A stretch of 64,000 nt of DNA from an uncultured Clostridia bacterium (GTDB taxonomy: Bacteria > Bacillota > Clostridia > UBA1381 > UBA9506): the NCBI GenBank assembly GCA_934438075.1, contig CAKSBF010000007.1, positions 76,773 through 140,772 of the forward strand. Direction: 5' to 3'. Position 1 is the stretch's first letter; each line of letters begins with the position of its first letter. Below the pieces are notes generated by a model. The model did no database searches. It saw nothing but the letters and a program-made list of their open reading frames with translations, and was not told the DNA's origin. Positions 34,710 to 42,212 of this stretch are shown in pieces. Both the position numbers and the translations under genes were made by a program.

Positions 34710-34734
34710 TTGTAACAGAAAACTTCTGTTACAA
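34710..34734 (+). promoter_or_regulatory. 11-bp palindrome upstream of the small ORF
   Basis: TTGTAACAGAA, AAC, TTCTGTTACAA: a perfect 11-bp inverted repeat with a 3-base centre. No T-run follows, so a terminator for ypeB is unlikely; an operator for a dimeric regulator or a leader hairpin fits better. It ends 18 bases before the small ORF at 34753. Confidence 0.5.
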
Positions 34735-34752
34735 TTAAGGAAGGACTAGAAA

Positions 34753-34905
34753 ATGGCTGATATTTTTTTGCGGCGGATTGCTTGCCGCAGCAAAAAACAG
34801 TCTTTGGTTTTGGAACCGAAATGCTATATGCAAAACGGAAAAATCACATATCCTCTTTCCTGCCGCAAGTCTCTTTTCTCATTAGAAACGGACATGTCAG
34901 TGTAA
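34753..34905 (+). CDS. Small Cys-containing basic protein (hypothetical)
   Basis: A 50-residue ORF, MADIFLRRIACRSKKQSLVL to the end CRKSLFSLETDMSV, with three Cys and many Lys/Arg. I do not recognise it. Support for being a gene: AAGGAAGGA 7 bases before the ATG, a 25-base palindrome upstream and a terminator 15 bases after its stop. It stands in the gap between ypeB and the fucosidase gene. Could be a spore-related small protein or a leader peptide; neither is shown. Confidence 0.45.
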   Translation: MADIFLRRIACRSKKQSLVLEPKCYMQNGKITYPLSCRKSLFSLETDMSV

Positions 34906-34920
34906 TGCTTTAAAGAGACA

Positions 34921-34954
34921 AAAAGCAGAGCTCATCATTATGGGCTCTGCTTTT
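34921..34954. terminator. Bidirectional terminator before the fucosidase gene end
   Basis: AAAAGCAGAGCTC (34921-34933) pairs with GGGCTCTGCTTTT (34942-34954) with one G-U pair; A and T runs on both sides serve the small ORF (+) and the fucosidase gene (-). Confidence 0.8.
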
Positions 34955-34978
34955 CCTATTATATTGCATTTTATACAA

Positions 34979-36319
34979 CTATTTCAAAAATACTTCAATA
35001 ACCGGATCAATTACGTCCGGCTTAACCGGCGGAAGTTTAAATGCAATTAAATCGTCTCCGCTGCTTGTTATTTCACTGATATGTTGAATAGATTTTTCCA
35101 CAAACAGCACCTCACTTGCATCATGCAGGAACTGTGCATATTCAATTTTTCCCGCTAAGCCGCGCATTTCCAAAAATGCAAACGGATATTCCGTCAAATG
35201 TATGTACAAACGTTTTCCGTCCTCACTCTGCGTCAGTCTTGTTCCGCGGGGCGTGCATTTAAATAATTCCGGTTCTGCCATCGTACATCCATAAATAGAA
35301 CGAGAATTATACTTCATCCAATCTGCATACACAGCAAGAGCTTTATTTGCCCTTTCATCAAAATAGCCGCGTGCAGTAGGACCTACATTCATCAAAAGAT
35401 TTCCGCCCAAGGAAACAGTGTTAACCAGCATGTCAATCAGCATTTTGGGTGATTTCCATGTCATCTCATCTCGAAAATATCCCCATGAACCGGAAAACGT
35501 CTGGCAAGCCTCCCAAACCAAAAGTTCGCCGGTTTCACTATGCCGCGGCCACTCAAGCACCTGATATTGCTCCGGCGTTTCAATGTCCTGCTCAATTTGC
35601 GTTCTGTTATCAACAATGATATCAGGCTGTAAGGAACGTACTGTTTTGAGAAGTTCTTCCGACTCCCACTCTGCTTTGGTTTTGCCGCCGCCAAACTGCA
35701 TCCAAGGTTTCACTTCTTTTTTTACCCAATCTCTTTCCGGCGGATAAGAAAAGTCAAACCACAAAATATCAATTTTACCGTAATTTGTCAATAATTCTGT
35801 CACCTGGTCGCGCATATATTTGGCATACTTTTTCATATCGCGCCCTTTGTCCTGCTGCTCCGCATCCTCATCTTTTCTTCTCGGATGAACAGCATCAATC
35901 GGAAAATCAGGGTGATGCCAGTCAATTAATGAATAGTAAAAACCAACATGCAAACCCTCTGCACGAAATGCATCTGCATATTCCTTTACCAAATCACGGC
36001 CAAACGCAGTATTGGTAATTTTATAATCGGTATATTTTGAGTCAAACATGCAAAAGCCTTCGTGATGTTTTGTTGTCAGAACGGCATATTTCATACCGGC
36101 AGCCTTTGCCGCCTTTGCCCACGCACGCGCGTCAAATAGATCCGGATTAAAATGTTCAAAATATTTTTGATATTTTTCCTCCGGAATACACTCATAAGAC
36201 TTAATCCACTCATGGCGCGCCGGCTGTGCATAAAGCCCAAAATGGATAAACATTCCGAAACGGTCATGAGTAAACCACGCGGTATCGCCCGGTGTTTTTT
36301 TAGTAACATAGCTTGACAT
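34979..36319 (-). CDS. Alpha-L-fucosidase (GH29)
   Basis: A 446-residue GH29 glycosidase removing terminal alpha-L-fucose. WFTHDRFGMFIHFGLYAQPA and VLTTKHHEGFCMFDSKYTDY are family signatures; the catalytic nucleophile Asp is in DILWFDFSYPP, and a retaining acid/base follows in the middle region. No signal peptide, so it works in the cytoplasm on imported fuco-oligosaccharides. Length is at the short end, without extra C-terminal beta-sandwich domains. A divergent AraC-type regulator lies 100 bases away. No fucose isomerase or transporter is linked. Confidence 0.93.
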   Translation of the reverse strand: MSSYVTKKTPGDTAWFTHDRFGMFIHFGLYAQPARHEWIKSYECIPEEKYQKYFEHFNPDLFDARAWAKAAKAAGMKYAVLTTKHHEGFCMFDSKYTDYKITNTAFGRDLVKEYADAFRAEGLHVGFYYSLIDWHHPDFPIDAVHPRRKDEDAEQQDKGRDMKKYAKYMRDQVTELLTNYGKIDILWFDFSYPPERDWVKKEVKPWMQFGGGKTKAEWESEELLKTVRSLQPDIIVDNRTQIEQDIETPEQYQVLEWPRHSETGELLVWEACQTFSGSWGYFRDEMTWKSPKMLIDMLVNTVSLGGNLLMNVGPTARGYFDERANKALAVYADWMKYNSRSIYGCTMAEPELFKCTPRGTRLTQSEDGKRLYIHLTEYPFAFLEMRGLAGKIEYAQFLHDASEVLFVEKSIQHISEITSSGDDLIAFKLPPVKPDVIDPVIEVFLK

Positions 36320-36351
36320 TATTTTTCATCCCTTCTTTTTTATTTTAACTA

Positions 36352-36379
36352 TTGACTTTTTTACATAATAGCATATAAT
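36352..36379 (+). promoter_or_regulatory. SigmaA promoter of the AraC-type regulator
   Basis: TTGACT (36352-36357), 16-base spacer, TATAAT (36374-36379). It lies in the 102-base gap shared with the divergent fucosidase gene, so any operator here would act on both. Confidence 0.6.
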
Positions 36380-36427
36380 AAAAGAGAATAACATGAATTA
36401 TTTTGGAAAAAATATGGAGAAATGAAT

Positions 36428-37234
36428 ATGGAGCGAGTCAAATTTTCCGATTTTTTTAAAAACTTTGATAAAATACATATGGATATTTCGGAAATCGAAA
36501 GAATCCGTCTTGGCAGCGAATGGAAAGAAAATAATGTCTGTTCTATATTTACGCGCATCTATATGATCGAAGACGGCTATGCGGAAGTATATTGCGACGG
36601 AAAAACAATACCCCTTCTTCCGGGAAACATTTATATCATTCCTGCCGGCTTAACCTTTTCTTACAGCTGTCAGGAATATATGAAAAAGATTTATTTTCAT
36701 ATATCTGTTTTGCTGCCAAATCATCAGGATATCTTCACAAGTTGCAGTAAATGTGTTATATTAGAAAACAAACAGGCTCAAATAGAAATGATACGTCAAA
36801 ATCTATCTGAAAACAAGCCGGGCAGTATTATGGCAGTAAAAGCCTTTTTATATCAATTGGTGCTGCAATGCATTCAAAAAGAAGAATCTATGAACCAGGA
36901 AATCACTAATTATTCTGAAATTATCTATAAAACGCAGGAATATATCGAAGCCAATCTATCCGCGAAACTCACGGTTACACAAATAGCAGAAGCACTGTTT
37001 TTGTCCCCTTCCAAGCTGCAAAAGCTATTTAAAAAAGAAATAGGCATTTCCGTTGGGCGTTATATTGATGAACGGTTGATGTACATCGCCGAGCGCGAGG
37101 TGCGCAGAGGGGAATATTCCATTAACGAATTGAGCACTATGCTCGGTTTTTGCGATCAATTCTATTTCTCCAGGCGCTTTTCTGAAACCTATGGCATGCC
37201 GCCGCTTCGCTATCGAAAATTTTTTGCATTATAA
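36428..37234 (+). CDS. AraC-family transcriptional regulator
   Basis: A 268-residue regulator with an N-terminal cupin-like sensing domain (YAEVYCDGKTIPLLPGNIYI) and a C-terminal double helix-turn-helix (LTVTQIAEALFLSPSKLQK ... SINELSTMLGFCDQFYFSR, ending in the usual RFSETYGMPPLRYRKF). It diverges from the alpha-L-fucosidase gene and so probably activates it in response to fucose or a fucosylated oligosaccharide. GGAG lies 8 bases before the ATG at 36428. The ligand is inferred. Confidence 0.92.
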   Translation: MERVKFSDFFKNFDKIHMDISEIERIRLGSEWKENNVCSIFTRIYMIEDGYAEVYCDGKTIPLLPGNIYIIPAGLTFSYSCQEYMKKIYFHISVLLPNHQDIFTSCSKCVILENKQAQIEMIRQNLSENKPGSIMAVKAFLYQLVLQCIQKEESMNQEITNYSEIIYKTQEYIEANLSAKLTVTQIAEALFLSPSKLQKLFKKEIGISVGRYIDERLMYIAEREVRRGEYSINELSTMLGFCDQFYFSRRFSETYGMPPLRYRKFFAL

Positions 37235-37239
37235 AAAGT

Positions 37240-37275
37240 AAAGACTGCCGCAGAACATGTCGGCAGTCTTTGTTT
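37240..37275. terminator. Bidirectional terminator between AraC and dpaB genes
   Basis: AAAGACTGCCG (37240-37250) and CGGCAGTCTTT (37261-37271), perfect 11-bp stem, 10-base loop, between two converging genes. Confidence 0.8.
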
Positions 37276-37276
37276 G

Positions 37277-37858
37277 TCATTTTGCCAAAATTGGTTGAAT
37301 CTGCACTCCCTCCAGCGCCATCTCAAGGCTTTCACGCATCTTTGACATATTTGCCACCAATGAGTTGCACTTTTTTACAGGGTCATCCTGACCAAAAGGT
37401 ACGAAATAAATATTTTTCATATTTAGCAACAAGCCAATATTTTTAGCGCTTGCCCCCAAACCATCATTTGTAGAAACCGCGATCACAACCGGGCATGCGT
37501 TTCTCATGGTTGCTTTTGCCGCCATTGTCACTCCGGTATCCGTGATTCCGTTCGCCAGTTTTGCTAGTGTATTGCCCGTGCACGGGGCAACCAATAAAGC
37601 ATCTAAAAGCTTTTTAGGACCTATCGGTTCTGCCTCCTTTATTGTCTTTATCACCTTATTACCACAAATTGTTTCCAACTGCTTTATAAAATCTTCTGCT
37701 TTTCCGAAGCGCGTATCGGTGCTTTGTACATTTTGCGAAACAATCGGTATTATGTTAGCGCCGGTTTTTTGCAATTCTTTCAATTCTTCCATAACAATTG
37801 AAAAAGTGCAAAAGGAACCGGTCATTGCAAAACCGATATTTTTCCCCTCCAAAATCAT
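37277..37858 (-). CDS. dpaB: Dipicolinate synthase subunit B
   Basis: A 193-residue flavoprotein-fold subunit (SpoVFB) of dipicolinate synthase. LEGKNIGFAMTGSFCTFSIV, APCTGNTLAKLANGITDTGVTM-type core and VIAVSTNDGLGASAKN are the family marks. It turns dihydrodipicolinate into the spore-core dipicolinic acid together with DpaA. The ATG overlaps the dpaA stop by 4 bases. The converging AraC gene ends 42 bases away. Confidence 0.95.
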   Translation of the reverse strand: MILEGKNIGFAMTGSFCTFSIVMEELKELQKTGANIIPIVSQNVQSTDTRFGKAEDFIKQLETICGNKVIKTIKEAEPIGPKKLLDALLVAPCTGNTLAKLANGITDTGVTMAAKATMRNACPVVIAVSTNDGLGASAKNIGLLLNMKNIYFVPFGQDDPVKKCNSLVANMSKMRESLEMALEGVQIQPILAK

Positions 37859-38739
37859 CTATCTTCCTCCCGTTCTCTGATAATATTCATAATCGTATCA
37901 CATATAATACTGCCGGCCGTAAGCGGTGCGCATTTTCCGGGCAGCGAAAGCGCCCAAATGACGTTAAGACCATTTTTCTGTGCCGCATCAAAATCCACAC
38001 CGCCCGGTTTTGATGCAAGATCAATAATCAAACAATCTTGTTTTACACAAAGCAGCAAATTATCTGTTAAAATTTTGTGAGGAACCGTATTAAATATCAC
38101 ATCATAAGTATGTATACTTTCCTGTAATCGTTTCATCTCAACGGCATTGCAGCCCTCTGCGTCAATCCATGCAAGATCGCTGACCCGCCTTGCACAAACG
38201 CTGACTCTTGCGCCAAAACACCGTAACCTTTGCGCAAGCATTTTTGCAATTCTCCCATAGCCTGTCACCAGACAACTTGCTCCATGTAAAGTAAAAGGTG
38301 TTTCGCGCAAAGCGATTTCTATTGCACCTTCTGCTGTCGGTATTGCATTTTTCACAGCAAATTCTTCCCGGGCAAAATAATCAGCGCAAGAAACTCCTTT
38401 TGCTGACAGTTGACTTTTTATCTCATCACTGATCATACCGCCCAAAACTAAACTATTTTCCGATATTTGGGGCAGCAGCTCCGCAAAAGGAATCACCCCA
38501 TTGTAAAGCGGTGTATGAATATTTTGCTCCCCGACAACCGAGCACGGAAGCGGAAAAATGATATAATTTGACTCTTGCAGCGCCTCTTTCGTTTCATTAC
38601 AATAAAGAACCGGCGCATGAAACATCTCTTTATCATCAAACCCGCAAACCTTGACTCTGTTTCCTCTTTCAGCAAGCTGATTAGCGACAATAACCGAGCG
38701 AAAATCACCGCCGATTACCGCAAATATATCCTGACTCAT
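37855..38739 (-). CDS. dpaA: Dipicolinate synthase subunit A
   Basis: A 294-residue Rossmann-fold subunit (SpoVFA). DIFAVIGGDFRSVIVANQLA is the family opening and a second nucleotide loop is CLVTGYGRIAKMLAQRLRCF; VIFNTVPHKIL and LIIDLASKPGGVDF follow. The pair makes dipicolinate in the mother cell for spore core dehydration. The start is ambiguous between ATGs at 38769, 38751 and 38739; I used the last, which fits the family N-terminus. A sigmaK-like promoter lies upstream, in agreement with the Bacillus spoVF operon. Confidence 0.95.
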   Translation of the reverse strand: MSQDIFAVIGGDFRSVIVANQLAERGNRVKVCGFDDKEMFHAPVLYCNETKEALQESNYIIFPLPCSVVGEQNIHTPLYNGVIPFAELLPQISENSLVLGGMISDEIKSQLSAKGVSCADYFAREEFAVKNAIPTAEGAIEIALRETPFTLHGASCLVTGYGRIAKMLAQRLRCFGARVSVCARRVSDLAWIDAEGCNAVEMKRLQESIHTYDVIFNTVPHKILTDNLLLCVKQDCLIIDLASKPGGVDFDAAQKNGLNVIWALSLPGKCAPLTAGSIICDTIMNIIREREEDR

Positions 38740-38804
38740 CTTTATAACCATTTCCTTTCCTGCATCCATTGCACAAAATTTTTAAACTTTTTGCTGCGTA
38801 CTAA

Positions 38805-38832
38805 TATCATATGATGTTCTCCGCGATTGGGT
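38805..38832 (-). promoter_or_regulatory. Possible sigmaK promoter of dpaAB
   Basis: On the minus strand AC (38832-38831), 17-base spacer, CATATGATA (38813-38805), which matches the CATANNNTA -10 of late mother-cell sigmaK. About 65 bases before dpaA. The -35 element is only two bases, so this could arise by chance. Confidence 0.45.
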
Positions 38833-38922
38833 TCTTTTTTTATGAAAGAATCGGATAAATTGTTATAAAATGTAAATTGTCGGACACACTAAGGCTATAA
38901 ACTTACACAAAGGAGAGACACC

Positions 38923-40341
38923 ATGAACCTGAGTACAAAATTATCGGATAACAGACAAAAAATCACAAAAATCCTGCCTGTCGAACAAAGTTTTGATATT
39001 ATTGAGCGAAAACTAAATATCGGCGGAAAAAGTGCCCTTTTATATTTTGTAGATGGATTTGTAAAAGATGAAATTATGGAAAAAATCCTGGCATTTCTCC
39101 TCAAATTAACGCCGGATAATATGAAAAACGCTGCAAACGCGGACGCCTTTATACAAAACTATGTCACATATATCGAGACAATCACCGAAAGCGATTTGGA
39201 CAATATTTGCACGCAGATATTGTCCGGTCCGTGCGTACTTTTAATTGATGGATATGATGAAGCCATAATTATAGATACGAGAACCTACCCCGCACGTGAC
39301 ACTGAAGAACCGGAAAAGGAACGCGTTATGCGCGGCTCGCGGGATGGATTTGTAGAAACAGTTGTCATGAACACCGCTCTGATCCGCCGCCGAATCCGTG
39401 ATCCGAAATTCGTTGCCGAAATGATCACGGTAGGTGAACGTTCCAAAACAGATGTTGCCATATGCTACATTAAGGACATAGCAAATCCAAAGGAAGTTAC
39501 AGAGATAAAAAAGAAAATTGCCTCCATCAAAGTAAAATCTCTTACTATGAATCAAGAAAGTCTTACGGAATGTCTGATTCGCCAAAGGTGGTACAATCCA
39601 TTTCCAAAGGTACGATACACAGAACGGCCCGATGTCGCTGCGGCCTCTATTTTAGACGGAAGCATTATTGTTTTGGTCGATAATGACCCATCAGCTATGC
39701 TTTTGCCAACTTCTCTTTTGGACTTTATCCAAGAGCCGGATGATTACTATTATCCTCCTGTCGTGGGCGGATATATGCGCTTTGTGCGCAACCTTATATT
39801 TATATCAACGCTGATTGTAACGCCTCTTTGGATCCTGATACTACAAAATCTAAACCACTTGCCGCCATCGCTTCAATTTTTAGGATTGTCAGAAGCAAAC
39901 TCCATACCGGTCATTATTCAGCTTTTAATTTTGGAAATCGCTGTTGATGTATTAAGGCTTGCTTCCGTAAACACGCCAAACATGTTGGGAAACTCGCTGA
40001 GTATTATTGGTGCACTGCTTTTAGGTGATTTTGCAATCAAGTCAGGTTGGTTTGTTCCCGATACGATATTGTATATGGCATATATCGCTATTGCAGGCTT
40101 TGCACAGCCCAGTATAGAACTAAACTACGCTGTAAAATTTATGCGAATCTTGCTTCTGCTGATTACCTATTTCACAGGAATATGGGGATTTTTTGCCGGA
40201 ATTATTCTGGTCTGCATTATTATTGCTACCAACAAAACCGTAACAAATAAAGGATATCTCTACCCCTTGATTCCGTTTAATTGGAAAAGCTTAAAAGAAC
40301 ACATTTTGCGCGAACGTTTAAAATCGGAGCAAAAAAAATAA
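38923..40341 (+). CDS. GerA-family spore germination protein (SpoVAF-like)
   Basis: A 472-residue protein with a soluble N-terminal half (about 270 residues: CVLLIDGYDEAIIIDTRTYP, SRDGFVETVVMNTALIRRRI and RDPKFVAEMITVGERSKTDV) and a C-terminal membrane half with about five helices. These are the GerAA/SpoVAF family signatures. There is no gerAB or gerAC beside it, which argues for SpoVAF, associated with DPA release through SpoVA, rather than a nutrient receptor. Divergent dpaAB on the other side fits that theme. GGAGAG precedes the ATG. Confidence 0.88.
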   Translation: MNLSTKLSDNRQKITKILPVEQSFDIIERKLNIGGKSALLYFVDGFVKDEIMEKILAFLLKLTPDNMKNAANADAFIQNYVTYIETITESDLDNICTQILSGPCVLLIDGYDEAIIIDTRTYPARDTEEPEKERVMRGSRDGFVETVVMNTALIRRRIRDPKFVAEMITVGERSKTDVAICYIKDIANPKEVTEIKKKIASIKVKSLTMNQESLTECLIRQRWYNPFPKVRYTERPDVAAASILDGSIIVLVDNDPSAMLLPTSLLDFIQEPDDYYYPPVVGGYMRFVRNLIFISTLIVTPLWILILQNLNHLPPSLQFLGLSEANSIPVIIQLLILEIAVDVLRLASVNTPNMLGNSLSIIGALLLGDFAIKSGWFVPDTILYMAYIAIAGFAQPSIELNYAVKFMRILLLLITYFTGIWGFFAGIILVCIIIATNKTVTNKGYLYPLIPFNWKSLKEHILRERLKSEQKK

Positions 40342-40370
40342 AGTGACGCTATTACGTCACTTTATTTTTT
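40339..40370. terminator. Terminator of the GerA-family gene
   Basis: TAAAGTGACG (40339-40348) and CGTCACTTTA (40355-40364) form a perfect 10-bp stem, followed by TTTTTT; its left arm includes the stop codon. It may serve rhaA from the other side too. Confidence 0.8.
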
Positions 40371-40384
40371 ATAAAACATTAGTA

Positions 40385-41641
40385 TTATCTTTTTGACAGA
40401 ACCTCTGTCTCATAAGCCTTAGCTTCTGCAAGCCATGCTTCCTTTACAGGTACATTGTGCTTTGCGCAGTAATAATCCCAAACTGCACCGTAGGGGTATC
40501 CCTTCATCTCCTCCAGCATTGCCAAGCGGGTGGTATAGTCCCCATCAAGCTCCGCTTTTTTCAGCATCGCAGTCGGTTCCAGCATTGCAGCCAAAAGAGC
40601 CTTGATAGTATTACGCATACCAATGGTCCATGCTGCAATACGGTTAATGCTTCCATCAAAATAATCTAAGCCAATGAACGTCTTATCCAAAAAGTCGTTG
40701 CGTACCAACTCCTGGGCAATTGCCTGCAATTCATCATCAAAAATAACAACGTGATCGCTGTCCCAGCGTACCGGACGGGAAACATGCAGCAACATTTTAT
40801 CAATAAACGGAAAGATTGCCGTAAACTTTGAAGAAATGACCTCTGTCGGGTGGAAGTGTCCGGAATCAAATGTTGCGGCAATACCATTCTGTGCTGCATA
40901 TGCAACATAAAATTCATTGCTGCCAACAACATAACTTTCGCTTCCAATGCCAAATACCTTACTTTCTACAGCATCCACATTATATTTCGGATCTATTTTT
41001 TCCGCCAGAATCTCGTCCAGTGATTTTTTCAGGCGCAGACGCGGCGAGAACTTGTCAACAGTAATATCCTTACTTCCATCCGGAATCCAAATATTGGTTA
41101 CGCAAGTTTTGCCCAGCTCTTTACCAAAATATTCGCCGATTTTTCTGCAACGTTTACCATGCTCTACCCAAAATTTACGAATATCTTCATCTGCACTGGA
41201 AAGAGTAAAGCCGCTGTCACTTTTCGGATGTGAGAAAAATGTACCGTTAAAATCAAGACCAATGCCAAGTTTCTTTGCCCACTCTACCCAATTCTTGAAA
41301 TGCTTTGGCTCCAGCTGATCACGGTCAACTTTTTCACCGCCAAACTCTGCATAAATAGCATGTAAATTAACTTTATGTTTTCCGGGGATTAAGCTGAATG
41401 CTTTTTCAATATCAGCACGAAGCTCTTCAGCGTTGCGTGCCTTGCCCGGGTAATTTCCCGTAACCTGAATGCCTCCGGTCAATGCACCATCATTTTCAAA
41501 TCCCTGTACATCATCACCCTGCCAGCAATGCATAGAAATCGGAATCTGCCCCAATTTCTCCATCACAGCATCAGTATCAATGCCAAGCTTTGCATACATT
41601 TCTTTTGCAATCTCATAATTTTTCTGAATCAAATTATCCAT
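40385..41641 (-). CDS. rhaA: L-rhamnose isomerase
   Basis: A 418-residue TIM-barrel isomerase converting L-rhamnose to L-rhamnulose. The N-terminus holds ISMHCWQGDDVQGFENDG, a RhaA signature; NIWIPDGSKDITVDKFSPR, AATFDSGHFHPTEVI (metal ligands) and RPVRWDSDHVVIFDDEL follow. Length is typical. It stands alone; rhaB, rhaD and transport genes are not in the window. GGGAGG precedes the ATG, with a sigmaA-like promoter about 60 bases upstream. Confidence 0.96.
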   Translation of the reverse strand: MDNLIQKNYEIAKEMYAKLGIDTDAVMEKLGQIPISMHCWQGDDVQGFENDGALTGGIQVTGNYPGKARNAEELRADIEKAFSLIPGKHKVNLHAIYAEFGGEKVDRDQLEPKHFKNWVEWAKKLGIGLDFNGTFFSHPKSDSGFTLSSADEDIRKFWVEHGKRCRKIGEYFGKELGKTCVTNIWIPDGSKDITVDKFSPRLRLKKSLDEILAEKIDPKYNVDAVESKVFGIGSESYVVGSNEFYVAYAAQNGIAATFDSGHFHPTEVISSKFTAIFPFIDKMLLHVSRPVRWDSDHVVIFDDELQAIAQELVRNDFLDKTFIGLDYFDGSINRIAAWTIGMRNTIKALLAAMLEPTAMLKKAELDGDYTTRLAMLEEMKGYPYGAVWDYYCAKHNVPVKEAWLAEAKAYETEVLSKR

Positions 41642-41697
41642 ATTATCTTCCTCCCGTTAATTCCTGATATTCTTTTTCTTGCCCTCTTGATAACTTC

Positions 41698-41726
41698 ATT
41701 ATACTTTTTTATTTTCTTAAAATCAA
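41698..41726 (-). promoter_or_regulatory. SigmaA promoter of rhaA
   Basis: TTGATT (41726-41721), 17-base spacer, TATAAT (41703-41698) on the minus strand. No clear operator palindrome was seen beside it. Confidence 0.6.
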
Positions 41727-42212
41727 CGGGGTATTTTAAGATATTATTCTTGCATTTTTAATATTTTAATTTACATAACCAACTTACATAATACAACGTA
41801 GTTTGGATTTAATTCCCAGTATATTTTTTTATTTTTACGGAACTTTTTAAACCGTGCTGTCGTTTAACAATTTGTAAGCCGCACAGAAACAAATGCTGCT
41901 CCACAAAATGCAAAACAGCCAACGGAGTATGTACACTCTCTTCTGTGTAACTTACATGCGAACAGTGACATATCAGCAAAACGATAGATTGTTTGACCTG
42001 CTTTTCGTATCGTTTGTTTTATAATATTATGTAACCCTATAAGACTTTGTTTATGGGGAAAAACAGGGAGGTGTTGTGTGTTGAGACCAGATGATGTGTC
42101 AGAAAACATCACGCAGCAAAACAAAATTTTAGACTCCGCAGGCAACAAACAAGCTCAAAGACAAAACAATTCTAAAAGAAAATGTATGTTAAATTTCAAG
42201 GAGGAATCTTTC
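41727..42212 (+). promoter_or_regulatory. Long leader/promoter region of the S-layer-type gene
   Basis: No gene identified in this 486-base region between the rhaA promoter and the SLH gene start. It holds an AAACGATA/TATCGTTT inverted repeat (41979-41986 and 42008-42015), a TATAAT at 42020-42025 without a well-spaced -35 (TTGACC lies 21 bases away), and GGGAGG at 42067-42072 followed by GTG (42078) in frame with the SLH gene and open all the way. The transcript leader would be about 180 bases, and the upstream start could add 45 residues. Confidence 0.5.

Noticed and set aside
34710..34734. Terminator for ypeB
   Set aside because: Perfect palindrome but no T-run follows and a ribosome site and ORF come next, so an operator or leader element is more likely.
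38820..38922. SigmaG promoter for the GerA-family gene
   Set aside because: No convincing -35/-10 pair with the right spacing could be read.
41993..42025. Standard promoter for the S-layer-type gene (TTGACC ... TATAAT)
   Set aside because: Spacing of 21 bases is too long for sigmaA; only the TATAAT is noted.
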